From contig JASJZH010000003.1 in NCBI GenBank assembly GCA_037178975.1, forward strand, positions 5,580,001 through 5,644,000: a DNA stretch of 64,000 nucleotides, read 5' to 3'. The notes under the pieces were generated by a model. It was not told the origin of the DNA. It searched no databases and worked only from the letters and a program-made list of their open reading frames with translations. Made by a program: the position numbers and the translations under genes. How positions within the stretch are numbered: the stretch's first letter is position 1; each line of letters opens with the position of its first letter. Source of the DNA: Oscheius tipulae. Lineage: Eukaryota > Nematoda > Chromadorea > Rhabditida > Rhabditidae. Shown here in pieces: positions 1-11,510 of this stretch.

Positions 1-11
1 ACACACATGCC

Positions 12-1328
12 ATGCCCGTCTACGAAATGCCCATGTCTACTGAGCTCGAACAACTCTATGCGCTAAGAAGAAATGCGAACCACACTGACAAGGACCCGAT
101 TCGTGCTTACAATCTGTTCCGCAACAACAAGATCTACGAATTCAACACCCGACCGGGCTACCCATGCTATAGAAATGAGAACAAGTTACGAGAAATCTTC
201 GGCATCTGGAGCAGAGAAGACCGCCAACTGTACACTCTGTTCGGGACGGGACCCGACCTGACCAAATATGCGATGAGAGACTTCAAGCTGAAAGAGGTCA
301 AAATACCGAAGAAGCAAAGTGATCACTTCGACGAGGAGATGAGGAAGGCCGGAATTGAGACGACGTACTACGAGTGTGAATACCACAGCCAGAAGGTGAA
401 CAAGGACCGAAAGAGAAGATTCCTCGTCGAGTTCCACAATATTCCACTCGAAGGGTATGCCTTTTGAACTTGAAAAGGTTTAAGAACGGTCTTTAGGATG
501 CATGCGCTAAGTAGGAACATGGAAGTGATCCGTGCCAAGCCCTTCATCCAGCTGTCCTTCCTCGCGAAGCTCTTGGACGCGCCGGTCATCTGTCACGATG
601 CAGAAGTTTTCTTCCTGCTCAAGATGTTCCACACGACATTCTTCTATATCTACGACTACGATCCAAACGAGAGTTCATCTAGTGAGACATCTCCTCTTCT
701 GGCAGCCATCGACATCGCTTTGGACGAACTGGATCTCTTCTGTCTGACTCCGGCTGACAGTATCCACATCTTCGCTCTGCAATTCATCGACTTTTGCCGC
801 GACATCATCCTGGAGAAGAAGGAAAAGGGCGGTTTCAGTGTCGGATCCAAGATCCTTCAGTCCTATCACACGAGGAAGAGTAGTCGATCGAATCTGACCG
901 GCGAGAAGGAGATTGAGGCCTCGACTAGAAAAAGTTTAGATCTTTACGTGAAGTCGACTCTAGAATTAGTACGAGTCGTCCAGAACCATCTTCTCTTCGC
1001 GGAATCCATCGATCTGCAGGCCAAACTGCCTTCGGAAGAGACGCGTGGTTGTCACTACCAGACGACTGTCTACACTATCTACTGGAAAACGCCTTTAGAG
1101 GAATACGCAATAGAGATGCAGCCGTCTTTCGAGGTGATGAGGAAGAAAAGCCAGGATCGAGCCGCCGCCTATCGAGCCCGAGTTGCGAGACTGAAGGTTC
1201 TGATGAAGAACTGCAACTTCCAGAAAAAGTCTTTTCGACATTTTGTAGGATCAAAACCTGAGGGCGAGAGAAGATCCGCTGCCGTAGAAGACACGCCTCT
1301 TCTTCCAATTCAGACGAACGAGAACTAA
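12..1328 (+). CDS. Hypothetical two-exon protein, N-terminus possibly incomplete
   Basis: Unrecognised protein of about 424 residues. Exon 1 is open from the window edge. A 42-base intron (455-496, GTATGC...TTTAG) joins it in phase to the exon that ends at the stop at 1326-1328. The product is soluble, with no signal peptide or membrane segment. The N-terminal half is charged and has many Arg, Tyr and Glu residues. The centre is helical and hydrophobic (QLSFLAKLLDAPVICHDAEV), and a basic stretch follows near the C-terminus. An AATAAA at about 1338 is a plausible polyadenylation signal. The reading frame has no stop upstream of the ATG within the 11 bases available, so the true start could lie outside the window. 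No family was recognised and no function is proposed. The splice join and the long open frame make a real gene likely. Confidence 0.6.
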
Positions 1329-1380
1329 AGTCTTTGAAATAAACTATCCGGTGAGTCCTCTTCATTTTTCTTGTCCTTAG

Positions 1381-1721
1381 CCTGCATTTCAATTGTTGCC
1401 AATATCAGTGAGCCAGTAGAGTTTAGCGGTTTGCTAGCCATTACAGTTTTGGAAATCGCCATGCTAACTACAAGAAAAGTGATTGTTGTCTGCTGCCCAA
1501 TGATCCAACCAGCTTCCGGCGTGATAAAAAAGATTAGATAGACGCTCCAGCAGAGGCCAAGTCGCAGAAATCAGATGATCGAATTGATTTACAGAATTCT
1601 TTGTTCAGTGATCGATAACTGACTGTGAACTCCCTTTGAAAAAGCCTGCAAAACGCGATTTCCCAAACTGTAATAGCTAAACTATATTGACTCACTGATG
1701 GTGGCAACAATTGAAATACAG
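1381..1721. mobile_element. MITE-like element with long imperfect terminal inverted repeats
   Basis: Both ends of this 341-base interval carry the same sequence in opposite orientation. The left end starts CCTGCATTTCAATTGTTGCC and the right end, read on the minus strand, starts CCTGTATTTCAATTGTTGCC. Similarity continues inward for about 70-80 bases with a 9-base gap, through ATCAGTGAG and ATTACAGTTT. There is no coding capacity between the arms. This architecture is that of a non-autonomous DNA transposon. The target-site duplication is not clear (TTAG before, TTAA after), so the superfamily is not assigned. It sits between the 3' end of the first gene and the lectin gene promoter. Confidence 0.7.
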
Positions 1722-1858
1722 GTTAACCTTAATCACTAAACAGCAGAGAGAAACAAAAGATCTTCTGTGTTAATTCCTGTTCGCGTAGTCACTACTGTCT
1801 CTTATCTTAATGGAGCCAGTTAAAAGGAAACGTCAAGCTGCTCCTTATCGGATCCCGA

Positions 1859-3974
1859 ATGCTCTCGTCGTTGCTCTTCTTGTCATTTTTGGTCTCCCTT
1901 ACCTCGTCCCAATGTCCTTACAGTTATCCCACCCCAGGATGCAGTACCAACACTTTGTTCGTGCTAGATGCCACCAACTACTTGACAAACACTGACATTA
2001 ACTGTGTAGGTTTAGACTGTATAGCGCTACTTACTTACTTACAGGAATTGAATTTCACCATGAATAGTCTGCTTCCCTATTTCGGAATCCCGATGCAGGA
2101 GGCAACGATCGTCACTTATGGTAGCGGATCCCAGTTCACTCCCTTGACATCGATCTACTCGATCGCCTGTGCTCAACTGAATAACCTGATTCAAGATGTC
2201 AACACTCATGGAGGACAGAGAGCCACTCTCACTTCGTAATTTCCCCCCAGTTGGAAAATTGAATCTTTGAATTTGTAGGCTGATGAATCAGATCTATCAG
2301 GACTACCGCGACTTCATCGGTCCTGGCTTCACTATTCAACTTTTTTCCGGATCCACGTAAGTTCATTCTAGAATTCCAAATAAGTTCGGTTTAGGGATAC
2401 AAGTGACATAAATTCTGCGGCCACGTTTGTTCGCAACAACATGTACGGAGTCCAGTTCACTATTATTTCTCTCACGAACAGTGTCACGTATTGGAATAAC
2501 TTCCCGTATACACAAATCTATGCCCGTTTTGCTTATTCCCTGGATTACAACCTCGGACAATGTTTAGTCTCGAACTCTTGCGGAGCCAACAGTGGGTTTT
2601 GTATCTGAATCTAACATAGTACTTTAGAATGCCAACAAAGCACATCTCGAACGACCACCACTTCCACTACGACCAGAAGAACCACCACGCCTGTCCCAAT
2701 CACTACAACTCCTCCAATCGTCTATGATGGACCTCGTAAGAATTCTTTTTGGGTGAAATAAGAGGTGATTCAGAATGCCAGTGCAACTACAGTACGTCTT
2801 GGAACGATATCATGTTCCTCTTCGAATCGACCAGCAGTGTTTCCTACAATGGCCTTCAGGAACTGCTAGGATATGTTCAGACGAGTTTGTCCTACTTCAA
2901 TGTTCAGATGGCTGGGAACTTTACTACTCCAGTCAGTTTAATTGTCATATGTTTACAATTTTGTTTCAGTACCATACCCGAATCGGAATAATTACTTATT
3001 CTGACACTGTACAGTTGAGATACAGCCTGGGAAGTCTGGACTACAACCAACTACAAAGCTTGAACCAGATTGGCTACATGGGAGGATACGGAACAAATCT
3101 CGACTTGTAAGGGAATGGAGTAAAACTAAAAAAATTCCAGAGCATTCCAATACGCTACGAGCGAGCTGTTCGGCAGAAACTCTCGGGCGAATGCTCGGCC
3201 AGTCATCGTCATCCTCGGTTCTTCATACAGTAGAGGCTCCTATCCCCTGCCTCAAACCGCTGCCAATAACTTTAGAAACTCTGGAGGTGTTGTCATAGTT
3301 TACGGTAAGTGTCTGACTATCTCTTCTGAACATTCATTCAGACTACACTCAGCAGGCCGGAGTCGAGCCAGTTCTTCAGAGTCTGACCACTTCGGGCTAT
3401 TTCATCGTCAACACAAACGATAATGGACACAGACTTCAGGATGGCCTTTGCGATGCCAACTGTAAATGTACCGCCTCCTCCTACAGTTCTGATCTGACAA
3501 CGGGAAAACCAGTTGGTGGATGCTATACTCCAGTTGAAACTCTGGGCAACTACCAAATCGCTACGAATAAGTGCACATTATTAGGCGGGACAGTCGCCCA
3601 GGGAAAGACCTATCAAAAAACATCTTTCTTAGAAAACTGTAGGTTTCCTTTCCCTCGTATACCTCTCGGGTTCAGTGTTCTCTGTTCCTAGCAGTTTCCT
3701 AGCTGGAATGAAGTGGGATTCGATGTATGGAATCTACCGCTGGGTCGACGGAACACCGGTACGTTGAGCTCTCCTACTCTCTACAACAATCCTTCAGGTG
3801 AATGGACCATATCAGCCATGGTACGGAGGAAACCAGTCCCACCAACAGGGAAAGGACTGTGTCTACGTGTACAATAATGGTGGAAGTCTCGTTTGGGTCG
3901 GGACTGACTGCAGAAATGGTTTCTTCTATCCATGTATGGTCGCTCCTTGTGATTCCACCCACTATTGCATTTAA
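1859..3974 (+). CDS. Secreted VWA / C-type lectin domain protein (nematode clec type)
   Basis: The start at 1859 gives a signal peptide (MLSSLLFLSFLVSLTSSQC). A first von Willebrand A-like region follows, containing TLFVLDATNYL. Then come a Thr-rich linker (STTTRRTTTPVP), a second VWA-like region (DIMFLFESTSS and PVIVILGSS) and a C-terminal C-type lectin domain. The lectin domain shows WVDGTP, DCVYVY and a pattern of cysteines ending CMVAPCDSTHYCI. About eight short introns were joined by frame, with donors such as GTAAGT and acceptors TTTCAG or ATTCAG. In nematodes the VWA plus CTLD arrangement is a large clec subfamily, often linked to intestinal or immune responses; that role is inference from family. 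The canonical EPN or QPD sugar-binding motif was not obvious, so carbohydrate binding is uncertain. Confidence 0.8.
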
Positions 3975-4231
3975 AGTTTATTTCCTCTCGCTCGACTTTA
4001 GTCCTCGAAAACCTGGCTATTCTCCTCGGCCAAAAGGTCTCCCTGACGACCCGACGGAAAGGGAAGAGAAAGAAAGAGCAGGCACGTTTATAATAAATAA
4101 GCGAGAGATCTGGAGGGCACATGAAGCTAAGCCACTTTTGGAATATACATGGAAGCAAGACTAACCAGAGAGACCCGTTAACACACAAGGAAAAGAGAGA
4201 GATCGGCAAAGCCGTATAGTTGAAAGAAAAT

Positions 4232-5914
4232 CTAAGCGAGGAGGAGACGAATATCTTCGGAGACCTTTTTGTCCAGAGCCACCTTGAATACATCCAGAAT
4301 GTTCGTCGTCCGACGGACATAGTCCTGAGCCTGTTCTTCGACAGTCTTCTTCAGACGAGCAATCTCTGTATCCTTATCGCGAAGCTGTCTCTTCAACTCA
4401 TCAATTTCGACACTTCGATCCAGACCGCGGATGAGATCCTCGAAATTGGTAGCGGCTGGAGGATCTGTGTCTTTTTTCGTTATTCCATTATTTCATCCCG
4501 CTCACCATAGTCATTGGCGTCATCCATCAAAGAGCTAAGGTCATTATTCTCGTCGGGAGTAGCCGAATCACCTCGGGAAGACTGAGTCAGCTGCTGGTCG
4601 TCACGGCCTCCCCTGAAAAAGAGAACAGAGTTCATGGATCCAGAGGTCATCAAGACGAGATTGCCTCTCTGACTCGTTAAGATCCTTTTTCTACGATCTC
4701 AGTATAAAAAGAACTCACGACTGCTCGGCCTTGACCCTCCTCCTCCTCTTACAGTTTGAGTAGAGTTTCTTGGCCTGTTCGACGCCGAGAGGCCCGAGCA
4801 AGTCACCGAACTTTTCATTAGCCTTGTGAGTGATCTTGATCCACATGTTGTGGCGTTCAGCATTCACAGCAGCCGATCTGGAACATCTGTATTCTCTCTC
4901 ATAGGAGTCCATAAGAACCTGCTACTGTTATCGAAAGTCATCCGATGCATGTAGAATTCGGCCTGGGCCACCACGAAATCGTGTCGATCCTTCTTCAACT
5001 GGTACTGACTCTCAGCATTGGCCACTGTGTGAGGAGACTCAATCTTCGTTTTTCCGTCCAGATTCGAGGCGTTCATAGAGGCCAGAAACTCCATGAGCTG
5101 CTTGCTGCCGTCCATCTTTTCCTCAATCAGGACGACTCCCTTCGGTGTGTCATCCTCGTCACCCGAATCCGAATGACTAAAAGCAGACTGTTTAAATTTA
5201 ATGAGCACAGTGAGTCAACCTTTCGGATACAGTTGCCACATCATTGTTATCATCGAACTCTTGTTCCTCATCCATCGGGATCGAGTTCTTTCTGAACGAT
5301 GGAAATTACAGGCATTCCAATATGACTTACATATTGTCATAACTTCCATCGTCTTTCTTCTTGTAATAAGTGAGAAGTTTCTTGACCTTGTCCACGGAGA
5401 GATACTCCAGCTGGTCGCCGAAGCTGTCATTGACTTTCGTCGTGATTTTCTCCCACATTTGGGCCCTCTCCTGGTTTTTCTCAGCCCGTCGAGCGGACGC
5501 CGAGTCCTAAAATGAGTCTCAATGAATCAGTTGGAGAGTCTGCCTACGGCTAGCCATGGGACTTCTCGAAAGAGTCTGAGCAGAAGTTCCCCGCGATCTC
5601 TTCGAAGTTCCTTCTCCTCCTGACTAGATAGCGTCTTCCTTTGCTTGATCTTCTCGACGACCGGACTGAGACCAGCAGAAAGAGCCTCTGGGTCGTCACC
5701 GACGAGACAGCGCAGTCTAGCGAGGGCAAACTCTTCGTTCTCGTGGCTGCAAATCGACGATCAACAAAGATCAGCTGTCTCTCTCTCTCCCAGTAATGGA
5801 TCATTATGAGATAATGGTGGGAGCGCGAGAAACCCACTTTTCGACTTCCGGCTCCGTTCTGCTCTTCTTTCGCGGCACTGCATCAATATTCGGCGAGAGT
5901 GGCCTTTTGTCCAT
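4232..5914 (-). CDS. Nuclear-type protein with two SANT/zeste-like segments and a C-terminal coiled coil
   Basis: Spliced minus-strand gene beginning MDKRPLSPNIDAVPRKKSR, a basic, NLS-like start. It contains two related segments. One reads ERAQMWEKITTKVNDSFGDQ and continues to KKLLTYYKKK; the other reads ERHNMWIKITHKANEKFGDL and continues to KKLYSNCKRRRR. The spacing of Trp, the following KIT and the basic end resembles Myb/SANT or regulatory-protein-zeste DNA-binding modules. A further N-terminal segment (ENEEFALARLRCLVGDDPEA) is acidic. The C-terminus is a heptad-like helix (EIDELKRQLRDKDTEIARLK), suggesting self-association. A role in binding DNA is inferred from these features only; no orthologue was named. 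The stop is at 4232-4234, and introns are 30-110 bases with consensus borders. Confidence 0.65.
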
Positions 5915-7312
5915 TGTCTCCTCTCGACGTCCGTTTAGCTCTCACTCTGAAATTGAGCATGATGAGTTGTGGGGAGCAGAGGAGCCGAGAAAGGCAAAAG
6001 GGCGCGCCGCGCTCGGAACACCAGAAGAAAACGATTCGAGGGTGTGCAACAAAGGTAAACAAACGGGGTGGGATTCGACTGGACAGAGACAGAAAAGGGC
6101 AGCAGCATCAGCAGCTGGCTCCTCTCACCCGCTCTCAATAGAGACAGTGGGAAGAAGAGGAAATGAGACGCGTGGCTGCCACGGGTTTGAGACTGTGAGA
6201 GGAATATGAATGACTGTATTATATAAACTAAGAAGAAGAGAAAAAAGGGGGCTGATTGGAGCGCGTTTGCGATGGAGCAAAGCTGGAACAAAGAGGACAT
6301 CTCAGGGTAGCAGGTGGTGGGATGCAACGAGCATGAGACGCAGAGAGGGAGCCGCACTACACACGAAAAGCCGATGGCATCGATTGATGGTTCGAAGCCA
6401 CGACGTGGCCATTTCACGTGTGTCTCTCTCCCTCTCCCACTCAACTGATCTTCACAACGCGAGTCGCGAGGAGGCAGGTCTGGTGGCCGAGAGAGAGAGA
6501 CAGAGAGAGTCTTATCGGAACCGGGACGAGAGCAGGACGAGGGCTTAAAGTAAAAGGGGCAGCTGGTGATTGATAGCAGTCGTCTTTTCGATGAAGGCCC
6601 TCTCTCTCTCTCCATCAAGACTAAAAGAATATGTGGAAGACCCCATAAACAATGTCATCGGCTGGCTGAGCGGCACCACGAGAAGAGGGAGAGGAGCCTC
6701 TGTCTCTCCCGTCAGTCGGGATCGATGACTCTTAGGCCAACTGCTCCTTGGGACCCTGGGGAGGAGATGCACCTCATTCCGCTGAGGGCTATCAGCCGAC
6801 GCTGCTAGAGTGGGCTGCACAAGTGGTGAGCCGAGAGGCAGCAGCAGTCCGCTCCGAGGGGGACTGGAACTTTAGAGCAGAAGACACTCCCTCTGACCTC
6901 AGTACCAATTGAGTATAAGGAAGAACTCCGAAGGAGGGGAAATGAACCGGGTTATCTGGGCTTCATCGAGTGGCAGGTGACGAGCTGCCCCGGGAGAGAG
7001 TGTCTCTTTATCGGTCCAGAGGGGTCAGACTCACATATCGATGTCCCTGGGTCAAGATAAGCTTAAAGAGAGAAGGGTCAGTCTCTGGGATCGATCTCTC
7101 TCCCCCAAAAGCGAGGGTCAAGATAGCTGGAGGTGGCGTGGCGGTCGATCTGCTCCCCCGGCTCCATTAAACACGGGCCACCGAGACGGAGACCACAATC
7201 GAATCCTCAGACTCTCAACCAGCCGCTGGCCCTGCCTCCTAAATTTCGGGGCGGCTTCCATTCTCGCACTAATTGGTAACACAACTCTGGTCAACATATT
7301 TATTCTTTTAAG
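5915..7312. other. Gene-free stretch, GA/CT-rich
   Basis: About 1.4 kb between two minus-strand genes. It has frequent GAGAGA/TCTCTC runs (for example near 6490-6510 and 6598-6612) and no spliceable frame with protein-like composition. It contains the region upstream of the zeste-like gene. A long minus-strand open frame here (5935-6618) looks fortuitous. Confidence 0.5.
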
Positions 7313-8280
7313 TTAGTTCGATGGGACATTGCAACGAAGGTTGGGACAGTCATAAGCGTATGCGACCCTTTCTCTCTCACAGAGGATCCAGCCAGTCTGA
7401 AAGGATCTTTAAGAAAAGAAGATGACTCTGAACTGACCGGAACATTACAAGTAGTAGTAACCACATTCTGGACGCAAGTAATCATATCATTCGAGTTGCT
7501 GAAACAGTTTAGATAATTTGAAAAGTCAAAGTTTCTGTGTGATAGCAATACTTACGGACAGAGCATGTTGGGATTCGCCGTGTTGGCATCATGGAAGTTT
7601 GAGAGACAATTGTTGTAGGCTTTCGAATTCTGGGCTAATAAAATACAGGGCATGTTCAGTTCGTAATCTGCAAATACTTCCTTTGAGACCTCAAATCTTG
7701 AACTGCCTTCAAAAGCAACACTGCAGGTGAACTCGAGTTGCTTGTAGATACGGACATAGGTGATGACATTCGTGAAGTCGGTATTTCCCTTGGATAGAAG
7801 ATAGTAACGGTTGACACAAAGAGGATAAGTCACTCCAAGTGTCGCCGAAAACATCTGTCGGGCCCTGAAACAGACATTATTTCTGAAAGGACATGAAAGT
7901 ACGTGCAGGCAGTGTTCATTCCTGTGGTGTTAGTCATGAGCTGATTGATTTTATAGCTCAGAGCACTGGCCTGTCTCCAGGTGACCCCAGGGTCAATTCC
8001 GCACATTTCGTTGAAGCCGACCTGAATAGAAATCCTACAACCAGCCGCATCCAAAAAACCTGAGCATGGTTGAATTGGATGTCGTTGCACTGATCCCAGA
8101 CAGAGTTCACAGCTGGAGCAGCCACGTTAGCCTGGATCTTGCTCTGAAAACGTGTTTACTGCCGAATACAAAAACTGATTAGACCTTGTAGATCTCTCTG
8201 TCCTGAGCCAGACGGGCACTGATGGGGACGTCCATTGCGAGAACTGTGGCTGCTCCCAAGAGCAGAAGGATCAACTTCAT
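7313..8280 (-). CDS. Secreted T20D4.11-like domain protein
   Basis: Begins with a signal peptide (MKLILLLLGAATVLA) at 8280. Several short exons follow, coding for a secreted cysteine-rich domain: WDQCNDIQF, GFNEMCGIDPGVTW, NTACTRARQMF, YPLCVNRYY, LEFTCSVAFEGS, NMPCILLAQNS, NNCLSNFHD, ITCVQNV and TTTCNVP. The final exon ends VAYAYDCPNLRCNVPSN. The even spread of cysteines and the hydrophobic spacing match the nematode-restricted T20D4.11-like family of secreted proteins, whose biochemical function is not known. The last exon frame was chosen because phase 0 across the GTCAGT donor gives extra cysteines and an immediate stop at 7313-7315; a competing frame lacks cysteines. It lies beside two DB-module genes, forming a secreted-protein cluster. 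Confidence 0.7.
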
Positions 8281-8613
8281 CTTGAAAACGAGAAATCGGA
8301 GTAATCAATTGAAAGGATGGTAATGCTCTATAGCCGGACTGGGCGTGTTTGAGTGGAAAGAGTGCGGCAGTAAAACTGATAACGATTTATGGAGATCTCG
8401 TGAAGTCATCCGCCATGACTCTTTTATTGAAATTAAGTTCTATCCAACACTTTTTCAGTTCTATTTCTTCGCCCAGACTTGTTTTATTCTTCTTCCTCGA
8501 TCCTCAGAAGACGACTGCGGAAATAGTTAATCACTTACATCAGCTTTCAATAAAGTTGTTTTCTCAGTTCATACAGGCATACATATATTCTTAGATTATC
8601 TCTATATCACTCT
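8281..8613. other. Intergenic spacer between secreted-protein genes
   Basis: About 330 bases separating the DB-module gene stop from the T20D4.11-like gene start. It probably holds the 3' UTR of the former and the promoter of the latter. No other feature was recognised. Confidence 0.4.
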
Positions 8614-9656
8614 TCATAGTCGTCCAAACTGTTTCTCGGCCATCTGTTTCACCTCGTTGTAGAAGCACCGTTTCATGTTTTCGAAGCGGTCGTAACAGGG
8701 CACGTAGCTGTAGTCCAGTTTGGTAACTCTGAACATCATTTGTAACCATTAATAACCCTCCTACCTGTCCGGTCTCTGATCACAGAAAGTGAGGCACTTG
8801 TGTCCAGCCAATGTCGTTCCTACTCCATTCCTCGCGCAACACTGAACTTTCTTTCTGGATTCGAATAACTGACTAATACCTGCGTGTGATCCCTTCCTTG
8901 AGCAGCACAGAACTGCATGTCAGAAGCTGCCTCTAGTGGACAGCCATCCGTCTTGAAGTACATTGCTTGCAACTGAAAAGAGAGTATGTTTTTGGACTGG
9001 GCAATGAACCAGCAAAAGCGCGCCAATTGTCTGGATATTTAGGACCGGATGTGTGCGCCGATCTCCGATTCCCGCGGTAAAAACAAAAAGGTAAACTACT
9101 AACTGCATCCTTGGTAAAAGTGTTGAAATGACATTTGCTGAGACAGGCATCGGGCAATCCTCTCTGTTCGCAGCACTGTCGGAAGATGTAGTTCGGGTTC
9201 TGATATTGTTACGTCTCGCATATTTCATTTTTTTTTCTACCGTCAATTTGGTGATTGTAGAGTTGTCAGTTAAGGGTCTTTCCGAAACACTGTGCTTGGA
9301 TCCTCTCTTCATTCCGAAGATGTTATTCGAAGCTATAGCCTTTTCTTCTTTCGTCGATTCCTTCGAAGAAGGACTTTCGCCGATCAGAAGTCCTTCCTTT
9401 ACTCGATGATAAAATGAATACAGACAGAACTTACCACTTTCTGCGTCAGGGCTGACCTCGCTCGGTTTCTAGCGCAACCGTATTGGCCACAGGTATAGCC
9501 AGGTTGACATGAGGATTGAATACAAGGGCTGGCTGGTGCTCCACAGTACCCGGTTCCACAGACTCCGGATGTCAAACACTGAAACCAAGATTAACCGGAT
9601 AAGTCAAACGGACTTACCCCATAGGAAAAGACTGGAAGAAGAAAGAAGAGAATCAT
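8614..9656 (-). CDS. Secreted DB-module protein (minus-strand paralogue)
   Basis: The start at 9656 gives a signal peptide (MILFFLLPVFSYG). A cysteine-rich segment follows, with CLTSGVCGTGYCG and GYTCGQYGCARNRARS. After a roughly 240-base intron comes a DB module: FRQCCEQRGLPDACLSKCHF, then CPLEAASDMQFCAAQ and a CC-containing stretch ending KCLTFCDQ. The C-terminus reads NMKRCFYNEVKQMAEKQFG. The CC...GLPDxCxxxC signature is the nematode DB domain (Pfam DB), found in secreted proteins of unclear function. It is head-to-head with a paralogue at 10201. A longer upstream in-frame ATG at 9707 exists, but the internal ATG better fits a signal peptide. A TATATAAT sequence overlaps the upstream region near 9707-9715. 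Confidence 0.75.
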
Positions 9657-10200
9657 CTCGTACGGAATTGCTACTGGCAGTTTGGACGTATCCGGCGCAT
9701 CGGCCATTATATACGGCAATTGGAGAGAGAACCGGACGAGCAGTCGTAGCTTGAAGTTGGCACGAGTGGCTTGCGACTGTCAGAAGGAGCTGGACAAGAA
9801 GCTGGAATTTTTATGGTTACTGTTTGTTTGGGAGTGAGAGCTGATCGCTGTTGGTTCTGGAAAAGGAAGAGAGTGAACAGTAAAAGTAGGTGAGAGGAAG
9901 CTACTGCTACTTCCAAACTGAGCCTACTGTAGCTTGTAAGCAGCTCTTGTCCAGTCAGGAGTTGCAAAGTCAAGTAAAAACATGACTTCCTTACTGTACC
10001 TGTGTCAATCTATTCCGGTAAACTTGTCCCCATTCTATCCACTAACTCTGCCGACCTGTGCTACGGTTAGAGTTGAGAGCGAAACCAATTTCGATCTACG
10101 ATTTCAAGGTTTGACGAAAAAGCATAAGTGGGCGGTACAGCTGACCAGTTCCTTTTCGGCTTAAACAAGCAAACTGTTCCTGTCTACCTCATACAGTCTA
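9657..10200. promoter_or_regulatory. Shared divergent promoter region of the DB-module pair
   Basis: This 544-base interval separates two head-to-head paralogous genes and must contain both promoters. A TATATAAT-like element lies near 9707-9715 upstream of the minus-strand gene. No coding sequence with protein-like composition was found. Confidence 0.45.
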
Positions 10201-11173
10201 ATGCATCTCTTCCTATTCTCCTCTGCCATCTTTGTCACTGGCCAAGCAGTAAGTTCCCCCCGCCCTGACACTAACGATTGTTTCAGTGCTGGCCCATAAT
10301 GATCAACGTTCCTCCGCCAGTTGTCCACAACGAGTGTATCCAGAGGTTTGTTTTGTTCACTCCAAATTGCTCTTTTACAGCCTCGGATTTCAGTGGCTGT
10401 CAGAACGGCTACACCTGTGGAAGATACGGCTGTGCACGAGAGAGGAAAGCATTCGGCGTGAAGAGTCTGAAAGAAACTGCGGCCAGTAATGAGGACAGCA
10501 TAATGCCGATGAAACATTTGACCTCGACTAGGGTAGGTGACTGTAGAAACAAGTATCAGAAGTTTAGAACGTGGCTGCGTCAATGTTCCAATGCTGTGAG
10601 GATAATCTACTGCCAGACAGCTGTTTGGAAAAGTGCAGTTTCGCGGCTTACAACAAGAAGACTGTAAAGAAAAATCGTATTGTTCCATTGTTTATTCCAG
10701 ATCTTGGAAATGTTCATGAAACAGACGTCGTGTTCAATGCAAGCCCTCCCAGTGGTGAGTTTACTAAAAAGAATAAGAGCTTTCCCATGGTCATCCAATT
10801 TCTGATGTCCGCGGTTTAGTCGAAATAAGTTCGAAGTCGTTCTGGCCAAGTGACCAAGCTCAGAATACAGACCAAAAGGGTTTAATTCTGACCGAACTTA
10901 CAGCTACACTACTGTGCCTCTCGATCCCACGACCATCGGGCTTGTTGCTCCCGACGAGGAATCCCCGAGGCCTGTCAGATCTTCTGTGGACCTCCATTCG
11001 ACCATTCAACTGTTAACCACCAGCAACTCTTGTGCATGGAGTATTTGGACACAATGAAAGGTGTTCTGTTCCTTTGACTTTCATCAAAAAGTTCAGCCTG
11101 TTTCTACGAGGGATTCCGACGCGAGTTTGTGGTTCGACGGCGCCAGTTGAATGATGGGAAGACTTCTTTCTAA
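10201..11173 (+). CDS. Secreted DB-module protein (plus-strand paralogue)
   Basis: Signal peptide MHLFLFSSAIFVTGQA, then CWPIMINVPPPVVHNECIQ. The same cysteine segment as in its neighbour follows (GYTCGRYGCARERKAFG), then a DB module: MFQCCEDNLLPDSCLEKCSF, later a stretch with HHRACCSRRGIPEACQIFCG-type cysteines, and the end ACFYEGFRREFVVRRRQ before the stop at 11171-11173. Introns were joined by phase at GTAAGT or GTTTGT donors and TTTCAG or TTACAG acceptors. The order of segments and the shared GYTCGxYGCAR motif show that this gene and the one at 8614-9656 arose by an inverted duplication. Molecular function is unknown; the product is predicted to be extracellular. Confidence 0.75.
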
Positions 11174-11510
11174 CCGTTATTGATATAAATTATTTGTCAC
11201 TCGTCACTCTCTCCCTCTCTCGAGACATCAAACGTCTCTAGTCTTAATGAGACAAGAAGTAGCCAACTCTTGCCCTCGGCGGTAATCTCCCGGCTTGTTC
11301 GAGCCTCCGTCGAAGGGGGATTAGGTTCCCTGTTCTCTCCATTTTCAGCTATTTAACCCCTTTCCTCCTGGCTCCTACTCATTCACATGCAAATTTGATT
11401 CTCGCTACCGCCTCTTGAGCCAATGCATAACCTGGGGCCTCTCTCTTTTTACCCCTTACTCTCTCCTTCCTGATTCGGTTTCCCGCGACGTAACAGACTC
11501 TTCAGATGTC
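11174..11510. other. Intergenic spacer
   Basis: About 340 bases between the DB-module gene and the one-Ig gene. It holds the 3' end of one and the promoter of the next. It includes a CTCTCTCCCTCTCTC run near 11207-11221. Nothing else was recognised. Confidence 0.4.

Noticed and set aside
3781-4320. 179-codon minus-strand open frame
   Set aside because: Antisense to the lectin domain exons and running into the end of the zeste-like gene; no protein-like features.
5935-6618. 227-codon minus-strand open frame
   Set aside because: Low-complexity Ser/Leu/Arg/Pro composition from CT-rich DNA, no domain, and it overlaps the zeste-like gene's upstream region. Judged fortuitous.
10161-10688. 175-codon minus-strand open frame
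   Set aside because: Antisense to the DB-module gene, whose plus-strand exons have signal peptide, cysteines and splice sites.
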